A stretch of DNA of 14,291 nt from Comamonadaceae bacterium (GCA_947505995.1 CANNNB010000041.1:1-14291), one strand, 5' to 3'; shown: positions 1 to 10,936, counted from the first letter of the stretch. Made by a program: numbers and translations. The notes: a model not told the origin generated them from the sequence alone.

Positions 1-785
1 TGCAACTTAAAGAGCAAGCATCTCGTTTGGGTCTTGAGCAATACACGCAGTTGTTGCTTGACGCTGAGGCAGACCTTGAAGTTTTGGCCAAATCAATTGA
101 GGATGGCCAAGTTCGTTTAACCGGCTTGCAATCAGAAATAGATCGGCTGAATCGTGAAATTGCAGCCTTAGGTGCCGTCAATTTAGCAGCCTTAGACGAG
201 TTGACCACATCGCGCGAACGCAAGTTGTTCTTGGACGCTCAGACCGCTGATTTAACAGAAGCCATGACAACCTTGGAAGATGCCATTAAGAAAATTGACG
301 CTGAAACCAGAGATCTCTTAGCCGGTACTTTCAAAATTGTGAATGAACATTTTGGCCGTATGTTCCCTGAGTTGTTTGGCGGCGGCAGTGCCCGCTTGGT
401 CATGACAGGCGATGAAATTTTGGACTCAGGGGTTCAAGTGATGGCGCAGCCACCGGGTCAAAAAAATCAGACCATTCATTTGCTGTCTGGAGGTCAAAAG
501 GCACTGACGGCCATTGCCTTGGTGTTCGCCATTTTCCAACTCAATCCCGCACCTTTTTGTTTGTTGGACGAGGTGGACGCTCCCTTGGACGATGCAAATA
601 CAGAACGCTATGCCAAGTTGGTGAAAAGCATGGGCAAAGAAACACAATTCTTGTTCATCAGTCACAACAAAATTGCCATGGAAATGGCTGAACAACTGAT
701 TGGCGTGACCATGCAAGAGCAAGGCGTTTCTCGCATTGTGGCTGTGGACATGGAAGCCGCAGTGTCAATGGCCGAGTTGGTTTAA
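1..785 (+). CDS. smc: Chromosome segregation protein SMC, C-terminal part (5' truncated by window edge)
   Basis: This is the end of an SMC ATPase, which compacts and segregates the chromosome as a coiled-coil dimer with ScpA/ScpB. The reading frame is open to the left edge (first full codon at 3), so the TTG at 27 is internal and not a start. The visible part of about 260 residues holds the last stretch of coiled coil (roughly 3-300, rich in E, K, L and Q heptads) and then the C-terminal ATPase lobe. The ABC signature [13 protein letters not shown] begins at 480. The Walker B stretch [11 protein letters not shown] begins at 561, followed by the D-loop ANTERY and the switch histidine in FISHNK near 655-670. 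The protein ends 47 bases before the zipA-like gene. The smc-zipA-ligA order is a known betaproteobacterial arrangement. The hinge and N-terminal Walker A lie outside the window. Confidence 0.96.
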   Translation, partial: QLKEQASRLGLEQYTQLLLDAEADLEVLAKSIEDGQVRLTGLQSEIDRLNREIAALGAVNLAALDELTTSRERKLFLDAQTADLTEAMTTLEDAIKKIDAETRDLLAGTFKIVNEHFGRMFPELFGGGSARLVMTGDEILDSGVQVMAQPPGQKNQTIHLLSGGQKALTAIALVFAIFQLNPAPFCLLDEVDAPLDDANTERYAKLVKSMGKETQFLFISHNKIAMEMAEQLIGVTMQEQGVSRIVAVDMEAAVSMAELV

Positions 786-832
786 AGAGACCTTCAAATT
801 TTTAATCACAACCTTCGTTTGCTAACCCCATC

Positions 833-1882
833 ATGAGCTCATTGCAAAACAGTTTGTTAATTGTGGGTGGTTTAACCCTGGTGGGGGTTTTTCTATACAA
901 CTTATGGACAGCGCGCCAAAATGCGCCTCGCCAAGCGGTTGCTGATTCACCAAGTTCTGGCATCGATCCCACACTTGATACGCCCGTGTCTGAGCGTCTG
1001 GGTTCACAAGATCCGTATTTTCTAGATGCCGAACTTGACATCTTGCCAGTCCCAGAAAAGAAGCCCCCACTTGACGCTCTGATCGATGTGATAGCAGCCA
1101 TTGAGCTTGATAACCAGGTTTCAGGTGACGCTGCTTTAGCCGCTTTACCAGCAACTCGCCGTGTGGGTACCAAGCCCTTTGCGGTGGAAGGCTTGAACGA
1201 CACCACTGGCGAATGGGAAACCCCTGTTGCAGGTCGTCGTTATCACGCATTTCAAGCAGGCGTTCAATTGGCCAACAGGGTAGGTGCATTGAATGATATT
1301 GAATTCTCCGAGTACGTCATCAAAGCTCAGGCCTTCGCCGATGCTATCGGCGGAGAGCCAGAGTTTCCTGACATGTTGGAAGAAGTGGCGCGTGCTAGGG
1401 AGCTTGATCAATTTGCAAGTGAGCACGATGCTCAGTTAAGTTTCACGGTCTGTGCTACTTCGGCGGCTTGGAGTCCTGGCTACATTCACCAACACGCTGC
1501 ACGTTGGGGTTTTGTGGCGGGTGTCATTCCAGGGCGCATGGTGTTGGCTGCCGCCGTACAAGGTTTGCCGCCCATTTTGTCTTTGTCATTTGACACGCAA
1601 GCCGCCATGGCGGACGACCCAGCCTTGTCGGCTATTCGAGAATTTAGCTTAAGCCTTGATGTGCCGCAGGTTCCAAGAGAAGAGCACGCATTTGCCAGAT
1701 TGCGAGAAGCCGCGCGCATTTTGGGGCAAGAAATGGACGGTGTCATTACAGATGGTGCAGGACACGCACTGACAGAAGCCGATTTGAATGCCATTGCAGT
1801 TGATTTGGAGCAACTTTACGATGCGTTGGACGAACGTGAATTGTCCTCTGGCTCTCCTCAGGCCCGTCGTTTGTTTTCATAA
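833..1882 (+). CDS. zipA: Cell division protein ZipA homologue (FtsZ-binding membrane anchor)
   Basis: The 349-residue product has the ZipA layout. One N-terminal membrane segment (about residues 7-23) has a very short periplasmic end. A charged, rather acidic linker (about 30-125) follows, then a C-terminal globular domain (about 127-330) matching the ZipA FtsZ-binding fold in its pattern of strands and helices. ZipA tethers FtsZ to the inner membrane during divisome assembly. The linker here is acidic and not Pro/Gln-rich as in Escherichia coli. Sequence identity to the E. coli protein looks low, so the call leans on topology and on the position between smc and ligA. The start at 833 is the ATG that gives the membrane segment at the extreme N-terminus. 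No good Shine-Dalgarno sequence precedes it. ligA starts four bases after the stop codon, suggesting co-transcription and coupled translation. Confidence 0.85.
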   Translation: MSSLQNSLLIVGGLTLVGVFLYNLWTARQNAPRQAVADSPSSGIDPTLDTPVSERLGSQDPYFLDAELDILPVPEKKPPLDALIDVIAAIELDNQVSGDAALAALPATRRVGTKPFAVEGLNDTTGEWETPVAGRRYHAFQAGVQLANRVGALNDIEFSEYVIKAQAFADAIGGEPEFPDMLEEVARARELDQFASEHDAQLSFTVCATSAAWSPGYIHQHAARWGFVAGVIPGRMVLAAAVQGLPPILSLSFDTQAAMADDPALSAIREFSLSLDVPQVPREEHAFARLREAARILGQEMDGVITDGAGHALTEADLNAIAVDLEQLYDALDERELSSGSPQARRLFS

Positions 1883-1886
1883 TTGA

Positions 1887-4559
<2,673 letters not shown>

Positions 4560-4563
<4 letters not shown>

Positions 4564-5762
4564 AGCTTCGCCAATCTTTCAATGGCCTCTTGCAGGGTGT
4601 CGTCTTTCTTTGCAAAGCAAAATCGAATCACATTTTGGTCAAATGAATTGCCATAAAAGGCAGACATGGGTATGGCTGCAACACCAATTTCGCGCGTTAA
4701 CCATTTGCAAAATTCGGCTTCCCCTAAATCTTTTTCTGCAACCGATAGTTCGGAAATGTCGGCGCATTGAAAATAGGTGCCTTCACCTGGCAAAAGCTTG
4801 AATTTGGTTTTTGACAACCCCTGTCTAAAAAGATCACGCTTGCGTTGATAAAACTTTGGCAATTCCAAATAGGGTTGAGGGTTTTGCATGTACTTCGCCA
4901 AACCAAATTGCACCGGTGTATTTACGGTGAAAACATTGAACTGATGGACCTTTCGAAATTCGGAAGTGAATGACGAAGGTGCAGCAACGGTACCCACTTT
5001 CCAGCCCGTCACATGGTAGCTTTTGCCAAAGCTCGAGACTACAAAAGAGCGTTTTGCCAAGCCCTTGTAAGAGCTTGCACTGTGGTGTTCAAGGGGTTGG
5101 TAAACCATGTGTTCGTAGACTTCGTCACTGATCAGCAAAATTTGGGTTGGCTCTAAAATTTCTTGCAACTTGAGCATATCTTCGTGCCGCCACACCATGC
5201 CGCTGGGATTGTGCGGTGAATTGATCAAAATGGCGCGAGTTTTAGAATTAATCGCCGCTTGAATTTTGTCAAAATCTGGTTTGAAGCTGCCGGGTGTTAA
5301 GGGCACTCTGACCACCACGCCTCCCGCCATTTCGACATTGGGCACATAGCAGTCGTAGCAAGGTTCCAAAACAATCACTTCATCACCAGGATGCACAACC
5401 GCCAGCATGATGGTGAGCAAAGCCTGAGTTGCACCCGCCGTGATGGTGATCTCGGTTTGCGCATCGTAGTGATGTTGATAAAGTTTTTCAATTTTTTGTG
5501 ATACGGCCTCTCTCAATGGCAACACACCCGGCATGGGTGGATATTGATTCAAGCCTTCCTGCATGGCCTGTGTCACGGCATTGATCAGTGCGGGGTCACA
5601 ATCAAAGTCAGGGAATCCTTGGCCTAAGTTGACTGCACCCACTTCGGCCGCCAATCCAGACATGACGGTAAAAATAGTGGTCCCCATTTTGGGGTGCTTC
5701 GAAATCAATGGAGGTGTCATGGTGACTTGTTTGAAAGGTTCAAAGTTCATAGTCATTGACAT
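4560..5762 (-). CDS. Class I PLP-dependent aminotransferase, YbdL-type methionine aminotransferase
   Basis: A fold-type I aminotransferase of 400 residues as drawn. Visible hallmarks are [13 protein letters not shown] (45-57), TAGATQALL (108-116), NSPHNPSG with the PLP-binding asparagine N185, SDEVYEH (212-218, D213 and Y216), [13 protein letters not shown] with the Schiff-base lysine K247, and the substrate-carboxylate arginine R380 in NVIRFCF. The combination resembles the YbdL/kynurenine aminotransferase-like group, where E. coli YbdL prefers methionine. Substrate is therefore inferred as methionine or its keto acid KMTB (methionine salvage). Its place after cysB fits a sulfur role but does not prove it. 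The start is uncertain: ATGs at 5762, 5756 and 5750 all overlap the cysB end, while ATG 5720 gives a 386-residue protein that best fits usual family N-termini. No candidate has a strong Shine-Dalgarno sequence. The TAG stop overlaps the def stop on the other strand. Confidence 0.9.
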
Positions 5763-6681
5763 GGCCTGTCATGGCTTTTGCCACCAAGGGAGCCGTCAAA
5801 CGATCGCTCAATAACTCGGCAAATTGATACACAAAATTACGCAGATAAGCGCCTCTTTTAAAAGCAACTCGAGCCACATTGAGGCCCAACAGATCTCCTA
5901 AGGGCCGCGCAACTAAATCACCTACGGGATCGTCTTTCATGGCCATTTCAGCCACAATGCCCACGCCCAAACCCAAGCGCACGTATGTTTTGATGACGTC
6001 CGAGTCGATGGCTTCTAGAGCAATTCGTGGGTGAAGTTTTTTACTGGCAAATGCCGCATCAATCCTTGTTCGCCCTGTAAAGGAAGGGTGGTAGGTGATG
6101 AGGGGTTCTTTGGCAATGTCTTCTAGATGCAGATTTTTTTTCTTGGCCAAGGGATGGTCAGGGGCGATGACCAACATGTGCTGCCATTCATAACAAGGCA
6201 GTGTCACAAGGTCTTCATAAGCAGCAAGTGATTCGGTGGCCATGCCTATATCGGCGGTGTCATCTAGCAGCATTCGGGCAACTTGATCAGGTGAGCCTTG
6301 GTGCAAACTGATGTTGACTTGTGGATATTGCTCGCGCAATTTGGCCACCGGAAGTGGCAACACATAACGTGCCTGAGTGTGGGTGGTGGCGATGGAGAGG
6401 GTGCCATTGTCTTGCGCGCTGAACTGTTCGCCAATTCGTTTCAAGTTCCCAATTTCACGCATGATGACTTCTATGCTTTTAAGCACATGCTGACCAGGTT
6501 CCGTGATGCGTTTGAGTCTTTTGCCGTGGCGAGCGAAAATGTCAATACCCAATTCTTGTTCCAACTCAATAATGGCCTTGGAGACACCAGGTTGGGACGT
6601 GTGAAGTGCTTTGGCTGCCTCTGTCAGATTGAGATTGCGACGAGCAGCTTCTTGTACAAATCGAAATTGATGCAGGTTCAT
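5740..6681 (-). CDS. cysB: HTH-type transcriptional activator CysB
   Basis: CysB is the LysR-family master activator of sulfate assimilation and cysteine synthesis. It responds to N-acetylserine as inducer and to sulfide or thiosulfate as anti-inducers. The 313-residue protein starts MNLHQFRFVQEAARRNLNLT, the typical CysB N-terminus, with the winged helix-turn-helix over about residues 1-60. The effector domain keeps the sulfate-pocket residues described for Klebsiella CysB at the same numbers: T100, T102, Q103 (in TTHTQARY), T149 and T202. This separates it from general LysR proteins; the paralogue Cbl remains a less likely alternative. The 3' end overlaps the most upstream possible start of the aminotransferase by 23 bases, so the two are likely one transcript. 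An 83-base gap to the chelatase gene carries an inverted repeat that may be an autoregulatory site. Confidence 0.95.
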   Translation of the reverse strand: MNLHQFRFVQEAARRNLNLTEAAKALHTSQPGVSKAIIELEQELGIDIFARHGKRLKRITEPGQHVLKSIEVIMREIGNLKRIGEQFSAQDNGTLSIATTHTQARYVLPLPVAKLREQYPQVNISLHQGSPDQVARMLLDDTADIGMATESLAAYEDLVTLPCYEWQHMLVIAPDHPLAKKKNLHLEDIAKEPLITYHPSFTGRTRIDAAFASKKLHPRIALEAIDSDVIKTYVRLGLGVGIVAEMAMKDDPVGDLVARPLGDLLGLNVARVAFKRGAYLRNFVYQFAELLSDRLTAPLVAKAMTGHVNDYEL

Positions 6682-6724
6682 ATCAATAAGCCCAGTAAGA
6701 TTGGGTTTATTATGCCTTATTGAT
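6682..6724 (-). promoter_or_regulatory. Inverted repeat upstream of cysB, candidate CysB autoregulatory site
   Basis: Immediately before the cysB ATG, ATCAATAAG at 6682-6690 is mirrored exactly by CTTATTGAT at 6716-6724, two 9-base arms separated by 25 bases. A smaller dyad CCCA-N7-TGGG lies between them (6691-6705). LysR regulators often repress their own genes by binding AT-rich dyads over the promoter and start site, and known CysB sites contain TTAT/ATAA-type half-sites. Assigning this one to CysB is inference. An AT-rich stretch rich in TATA-like sequence lies between the arms, but I could not pick a convincing -10/-35 pair. Confidence 0.45.
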
Positions 6725-6764
6725 CTATAAGAAATGCTCTACAGGGGCATTGTTGATAAGTAAC

Positions 6765-7163
6765 TTACGTTTTGTCTGATGAGGCGTCTGTGCGCAATGC
6801 AATGTGTGCCATGGCCTGAGTCAGTTCTGGCTCTTCGCCGATGGCTTTTCTCAATTCGAAAGTCACCCCAGGATGTTGAGCCAGCAAGTCTTGCATCAGC
6901 AATGGCAGATCCTCACGGGCATGTCGTCCAACCCCTAAAAACATGGGAACAATGCGAACCGAATTGATGCCAGACTTAACCAAAAGCGCAACGGTAGAAG
7001 GTAAATCAGGCTCGGTGAGTTCGAGGTAGGCACAGGCCACTTGTGTGTCAGGTGACAGAAGCCTGACCTGATCGGCAACGGCTTCAATGGGGCGACGCCA
7101 AAGGGCGTCTCTTGAACCGTGGGCAAATAAAATGACGGCATGCTTAAGGGATTGGTCTGTCAT
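6765..7163 (-). CDS. cbiX: Sirohydrochlorin chelatase family protein, small CbiX/SirB-like
   Basis: A small class II chelatase of 132 residues, the size of single-domain CbiX-S proteins. These proteins insert a divalent metal into sirohydrochlorin (Fe2+ for siroheme, Co2+ in anaerobic cobalamin synthesis). The key residues are visible: H15 in AHGSRD and H81 in PMFLGVGRHAREDLP, with a spacing close to that of the two active-site histidines in characterised CbiX-S enzymes. Siroheme is the cofactor of sulfite and nitrite reductases, so its place just before cysB fits iron insertion for sulfur assimilation. Metal choice cannot be read from sequence. The start at 7163 is supported by AAAGG seven bases upstream, which overlaps the lptG stop codon, with only 10 bases between the genes. 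That argues for co-transcription from lptFG. Confidence 0.88.
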   Translation of the reverse strand: MTDQSLKHAVILFAHGSRDALWRRPIEAVADQVRLLSPDTQVACAYLELTEPDLPSTVALLVKSGINSVRIVPMFLGVGRHAREDLPLLMQDLLAQHPGVTFELRKAIGEEPELTQAMAHIALRTDASSDKT

Positions 7164-7168
7164 TCAAA

Positions 7169-7175
7169 AGCCTTT
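7169..7175 (-). promoter_or_regulatory. Ribosome binding site of cbiX overlapping the lptG stop codon
   Basis: On the minus strand the lptG stop TAA runs straight into AGG, giving TAAAGG. AAAGG is placed seven bases before the cbiX ATG at 7163. A ribosome terminating on lptG would be next to the cbiX start, a layout typical of translational coupling. Confidence 0.5.
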
Positions 7176-8280
7176 ACTGTCGCAAAACCAGCCACCAAAA
7201 AGTGGCCAATGAAATTAAACTGTAGATCATGGCGGGCGCCGCAGCAGTTAGCCAAGGCTGCCAATTTTGAAGATTGCCCATGAAGCCAAATACGTTGTTC
7301 AGCAAGTAAAAGCTGATACCAGCCATGACCCCTCCAAATACATAGCCAGCAATATTGCCTGACCTGAAGTGTAAGTATGCAAATGGAAGTGCAAGTGTCA
7401 GCATGACCCAGCAACTAAAGGGATAGAACAATTTTCGCCAAAACTCAATTTCATAGCGCTGTGCATTTTGGCCATTGGCAGCCAAATGCCGCATGTATTG
7501 AAACAAGTCGATGGTTTTCATTCGATCTGGGCTTAAAAGTGCCGCAGAAATCATCTCGGCGCTAATCTCAGTTTGCCATGTCCACTGGGGCAGATTCAAA
7601 ATTTCAATGCGCGATTCTTCTGCTGTTTTGATGTGAAAAATGCGTCGGTCAACGGTTTTCAAAAGCCAAGAGCCATCGTTGATCATTTGGGCACTGGGCG
7701 CAATGGTCATCGACTTTAATCGGCCTTCGTTGTCAAACTCATGAATGCGAATGTTCTCGGGCTGGCCATCGCTGCTCATTGATCTGACATTCACTGCAAA
7801 CTGTGATTGAGCCTGTTTTTCTCTAAGCCAAGCACCAGTCTGACCAACCGTAATTTGCCCTTGATAATGGGATTTTAAAAGTTGTGCTTGCTTGTCAGTC
7901 CAAGGTGAGATGTAGTCACCAAAAATGAATGTAACTGTGACAAAAATAAGTCCCAGTTGGAACAGTGTTTGAAGAGCACGCCAGGGCCCTAAACCGCCAG
8001 TTCTGAGAATGGTGAATTCTGAGCTCTGCGCAAAACGGGCCATGACAAAAATAGAACCAATTAGCACAGAGATAGGCAACAATTCATACAGATGGCTTGG
8101 CATGAGCAAGGCCACATACATCAAAGCATGTTGCAGTTGGTAGCCCTGAAATTTGTTTCGGCTCAGGGTTTGCAGTTGATCAACCAAGTCGAAAAAAACA
8201 AACAAGGCCAGAAAACCAATGGCCACAAAACTGACGGCGCGAATGATTTCGCCATGAATTAACCTGCGAATCGTTTTCAT
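7174..8280 (-). CDS. lptG: LPS export ABC transporter permease LptG
   Basis: LptG pairs with LptF and the ATPase LptB2 to pull lipopolysaccharide out of the inner membrane and push it onto the LptC-LptA bridge. The 368-residue protein has the family topology: three N-terminal membrane helices (about 14-34, 55-80, 104-123), a periplasmic beta-jellyroll domain (about 124-280), and three C-terminal helices (about 285-303, 310-330, 345-366). The segment ARFAQSSEFTILRTGG (81-96) is the conserved cytoplasmic coupling region facing LptB. The frame stays open upstream to 8592, but residues before MKTIRRL are non-homologous and lie over lptF. The ATG at 8280 overlaps the lptF stop as ATGA, a standard coupled arrangement. 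lptB, lptC and lptA are not in this window. Confidence 0.95.
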   Translation of the reverse strand: MKTIRRLIHGEIIRAVSFVAIGFLALFVFFDLVDQLQTLSRNKFQGYQLQHALMYVALLMPSHLYELLPISVLIGSIFVMARFAQSSEFTILRTGGLGPWRALQTLFQLGLIFVTVTFIFGDYISPWTDKQAQLLKSHYQGQITVGQTGAWLREKQAQSQFAVNVRSMSSDGQPENIRIHEFDNEGRLKSMTIAPSAQMINDGSWLLKTVDRRIFHIKTAEESRIEILNLPQWTWQTEISAEMISAALLSPDRMKTIDLFQYMRHLAANGQNAQRYEIEFWRKLFYPFSCWVMLTLALPFAYLHFRSGNIAGYVFGGVMAGISFYLLNNVFGFMGNLQNWQPWLTAAAPAMIYSLISLATFWWLVLRQ

Positions 8281-9389
8281 GCAGCCCCTTCTATTTTGCG
8301 ATTTTGAGGCATTGGAAAAATACTTTGCCAAGATACATTGAAGTGACGAATCAGCAACCATCCAAGCGCCAAGCAAAATGCACCGCCATGAAGGCTTAAC
8401 ATGAATGACGGTAAGGTGGTTCTGCCGGATGCAATCCAATTTTGTCCCACATTGATCATGTTGTAGTAACCCACAAAGCAAAACAAAGCCACTGCGAGGT
8501 GGTAACTCTTGCCAACGCGAGGATTGACGCTTGCCACACCCAGGCCCATGATCATTAAGTTCAAGGCGGCAAAGGGCAGTCCGAGTCGCCAAGACAACTC
8601 TCCCAAATTGACAGAGGACGGCTTTTTAACCAAGCCTAAGGTACTGACCATGCGGCTTTGAACATCCGTGGCTGTCAACTTGAACGCGGCATCAATCAGC
8701 AATTGATAGTCTTCAAAGGCAGTCATCCGAACTTCACCCGTTTGGTGGTTACGGAGCATTTGTTGGCCTTGCTGTAGGCTCAAAAAACGCTCGCCTTGAT
8801 GAACTTCAATTTCTCCTTTTTGAGCAGTCGTGACTGTTTCAATCGAGCCATCCATGCTTGATACAAACACGTGCCGACCCACCTGGTTATTGGGACTGTC
8901 TTTGTCAATGAAGAACACGCGTTTTCCACCGGCTGACTCTTGGAATTGTCCAGGCGCAACGCGCTCAATGTCGTTGCGTTGTTCGTAGCGGTTGCGCAAT
9001 TCTTGTATTTGTTGGTTGCTCCACGGCCAGACAAACAGTGCCAGCAAGGCAATGCCTAAAATAATGGGCCAAGCAAACCTCAAGAGCGGTCTTGCGAAGG
9101 ACGTAAGCCCTTGACCACTGGAAAACCAAATGACCATTTCACTGTCCGCGTACATGCGAGACAATGTCGACACCACGGCGATGAACAAACTCAGTGTCAA
9201 AATGGTGGTCAAGTGGCCAATCACAGTCAAACCCATCACCAGCATGACTTCTGAGGGGTTGACCGAACCCTTGGTCGCCTGACCCAAAGTTCGGATCAAC
9301 ATGATGGTCATCACGATTGTGGCTAAAACCACCACCGTGGCACCAAAACTTCGGGCCAAATCTTTTTGAATGGAAGAATGGAATAACAT
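8277..9389 (-). CDS. lptF: LPS export ABC transporter permease LptF
   Basis: LptF is the partner permease of LptG in the LptB2FG extractor. The 370-residue protein shows three N-terminal membrane helices (about 16-34, 52-76, 104-122) and a periplasmic jellyroll (about 125-262) beginning WPWSNQQIQELRNRYEQRN. Three C-terminal helices follow (about 268-286, 297-317, 327-347). The coupling segment MYADSEMVIWFSSG (79-92) corresponds to the family's YRDSEM-like motif. The ATG at 9389 gives the usual start MLFHSSIQKDLARSF. A TTG seven codons upstream (9410) is also in frame but adds residues not typical of the family and would leave only two bases before pepA. No convincing promoter is visible between the two divergent start codons, so the lptF promoter must lie within the pepA coding region. 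Confidence 0.95.
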   Translation of the reverse strand: MLFHSSIQKDLARSFGATVVVLATIVMTIMLIRTLGQATKGSVNPSEVMLVMGLTVIGHLTTILTLSLFIAVVSTLSRMYADSEMVIWFSSGQGLTSFARPLLRFAWPIILGIALLALFVWPWSNQQIQELRNRYEQRNDIERVAPGQFQESAGGKRVFFIDKDSPNNQVGRHVFVSSMDGSIETVTTAQKGEIEVHQGERFLSLQQGQQMLRNHQTGEVRMTAFEDYQLLIDAAFKLTATDVQSRMVSTLGLVKKPSSVNLGELSWRLGLPFAALNLMIMGLGVASVNPRVGKSYHLAVALFCFVGYYNMINVGQNWIASGRTTLPSFMLSLHGGAFCLALGWLLIRHFNVSWQSIFPMPQNRKIEGAA

Positions 9390-9412
9390 TGTTGAACTGG
9401 AAAACCTCAATT

Positions 9413-10936
9413 ATGAACTTCGAATTAAAAACCCTTTCTCTGGCTGCAGCAGCCAAAACCCCCTCAGAGGTCTTGATTGTCCTCATTTCTGACCACTTTC
9501 AAGCCAAGCAAGACCCGCTTTCTTCCCTGATTGATAAAGCCTCTAAGGCCAAAGACTTTTCAAGCAAAGCCGGTAAATTACTTCACAGCTACAACGCGAC
9601 TGGTATCTCTGCTTCCAGGGTGGTGCTGTTGGGGGTCGGTGCTGCCACCGCCGTTGACATGAAATTGGCCATTTCTGGCCTCACTTCTAGTTTAAAAGCC
9701 GCTGAAACCAAAAAACTGACCCTTGTTTCAGCAGAGCCCCTGAGCCCACAGGCCCTGCAAGCATTGCTTGTGGCCTTGGCTGAGGGTACTTATGTATACG
9801 GCACCACCAAATCCAAACCCACTGCACGCACCTTGAGTCAAGTCAACTTGGGCCTGCCCAGTGTCAACCTCAACCTGCAAAACGCCTTCAAATCTAGTGT
9901 AGGCATGATCCAAGGCATCGAGTTTGCCAAGGAGTGGGCTAACCGACCTGCCAATCATGCAACACCCAGCATGCTGGCCAAGGCTGCTGTCGCCCTTGGC
10001 AAGTTGGGCTCCATCACTTGCGAAGTCCTAGGACCCAAGGAAGTTGCTAAATTGGGCATGGGCTCTTTCATGGCTGTGGCGCAAGGTTCGGCTGAACCGC
10101 TGCGCTTTATTGTTCTCAAATACCTAGGCGGTGCCAAATCGGAAGCGCCTACAGTGCTGGTTGGTAAGGGCATCACCTTTGATACAGGTGGTATTTCCAT
10201 CAAACCGGCTGGCGAAATGGATGAGATGAAATTTGACATGGGCGGCGCTGCCAGTGTCTTAGGTGTTTTCAAATCCTTGAGTCTCATCAAGCCCAAAATC
10301 AATGTTGTGGGTTTAATTCCAGCTTGTGAAAATATGCCAGATGGCCTTGCTGTTAAGCCCGGTGATGTGGTCACAAGCATGAGTGGCCAAACCATTGAAA
10401 TTTTGAACACCGATGCAGAAGGGCGTTTGATACTGTGTGATGCACTGACCTATGCAGAGCGTTTCAAACCGCGTGCTGTGATTGACATTGCCACCCTCAC
10501 AGGTGCGTGTGTCATTGCATTGGGTGCTATTCGAAGCGGTATGTTTGCCACCGAAGATGACTTGGCCCAAAGCCTTCTTCAAGCAGGTGACCAAGCCATG
10601 GACCTCTGCTGGAGAATGCCACTTGACGATGAATATGCAGACGCGCTGAAAAGCAATTTTGCGGATGTGGCCAATGTGGGTGGGCGTGCCGGTGGGGCCA
10701 TCACGGCAGCCAAATTTCTGCATCGTTTTACGAAAAAATACCCTTGGGCGCACTTGGACATTGCTGGCACAGCATGGAAAGGTGGGGCTTCAAAGGGCGC
10801 CACTGGTAGACCTGTTGGTTTGTTGTTGCATTACTTGCTGTCTCAGCAATCTGCCAATTCGAACGCCAACACAATTTCAAAAAAGACAATTTCAAAAAAG
10901 ACCAGTTCGAAAAAGACAAGCGAAGCAAAGCCCTAA
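9413..10936 (+). CDS. pepA: Leucyl aminopeptidase PepA (M17 family)
   Basis: PepA is a hexameric dizinc/manganese aminopeptidase that trims N-terminal residues from peptides. In some bacteria it also binds DNA in site-specific recombination and carAB control. All active-site residues are visible: K252 and D257 in VGKGITFDTGG, K264, D275, and D334, E336 and R338 in NTDAEGR. They sit at a constant offset of 18 from E. coli PepA numbering. The start is placed at ATG 9413 (507 residues). The frame is open back to 9317, but those 32 extra residues lie over lptF and look non-homologous. The last 20 or so residues form a lysine-rich tail (TISKK repeated) built from a 15-base tandem repeat, which the enzyme core does not need. 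holC follows after 33 bases. Confidence 0.96.
   Translation: MNFELKTLSLAAAAKTPSEVLIVLISDHFQAKQDPLSSLIDKASKAKDFSSKAGKLLHSYNATGISASRVVLLGVGAATAVDMKLAISGLTSSLKAAETKKLTLVSAEPLSPQALQALLVALAEGTYVYGTTKSKPTARTLSQVNLGLPSVNLNLQNAFKSSVGMIQGIEFAKEWANRPANHATPSMLAKAAVALGKLGSITCEVLGPKEVAKLGMGSFMAVAQGSAEPLRFIVLKYLGGAKSEAPTVLVGKGITFDTGGISIKPAGEMDEMKFDMGGAASVLGVFKSLSLIKPKINVVGLIPACENMPDGLAVKPGDVVTSMSGQTIEILNTDAEGRLILCDALTYAERFKPRAVIDIATLTGACVIALGAIRSGMFATEDDLAQSLLQAGDQAMDLCWRMPLDDEYADALKSNFADVANVGGRAGGAITAAKFLHRFTKKYPWAHLDIAGTAWKGGASKGATGRPVGLLLHYLLSQQSANSNANTISKKTISKKTSSKKTSEAKP
10871..10930 (+). repeat. 15-bp tandem repeat at the 3' end of pepA
   Basis: Two perfect copies of ACAATTTCAAAAAAG (10871-10885 and 10886-10900) are followed by a diverged third copy ACCAGTTCGAAAAAG (10901-10915) and a degenerate fourth (ACAAGCGAAGCAAAG, 10916-10930). 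The unit is five codons, so copy-number change keeps the reading frame. It encodes TISKK-TISKK-TSSKK-TSEAK, a basic C-terminal tail on the aminopeptidase. The first two units each contain the in-frame heptamer A AAA AAG. Confidence 0.9.

Noticed and set aside
831..1426. Several antisense frames over the zipA-like gene
   Set aside because: They overlap each other and the plus-strand frame, which alone has a membrane segment, ZipA-like domain and conserved context.
5221..5228. TTGATCAA palindrome as a regulatory site
   Set aside because: It lies within the aminotransferase coding region, lacks the N4 spacer of an FNR box and is explained by codons.
6691..6705. CCCA-N7-TGGG hairpin as a terminator between cbiX and cysB
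   Set aside because: The stem is only four base pairs and no T-run follows in the cysB direction; it is better read as part of a regulatory dyad.
8281..8592. Upstream extension of the lptG reading frame by 104 residues
   Set aside because: The extra residues lie entirely over lptF, lack homology character, and the ATGA overlap at 8277-8280 is the standard lptF-lptG junction.
9390..9410. TTG start for lptF
   Set aside because: It adds seven atypical residues. The ATG at 9389 gives the usual LptF N-terminus.
9317..9412. Upstream extension of pepA by 32 residues
   Set aside because: It overlaps the lptF coding region on the other strand and precedes the typical PepA N-terminus; the ATG at 9413 gives family length and an even residue offset to E. 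coli PepA.
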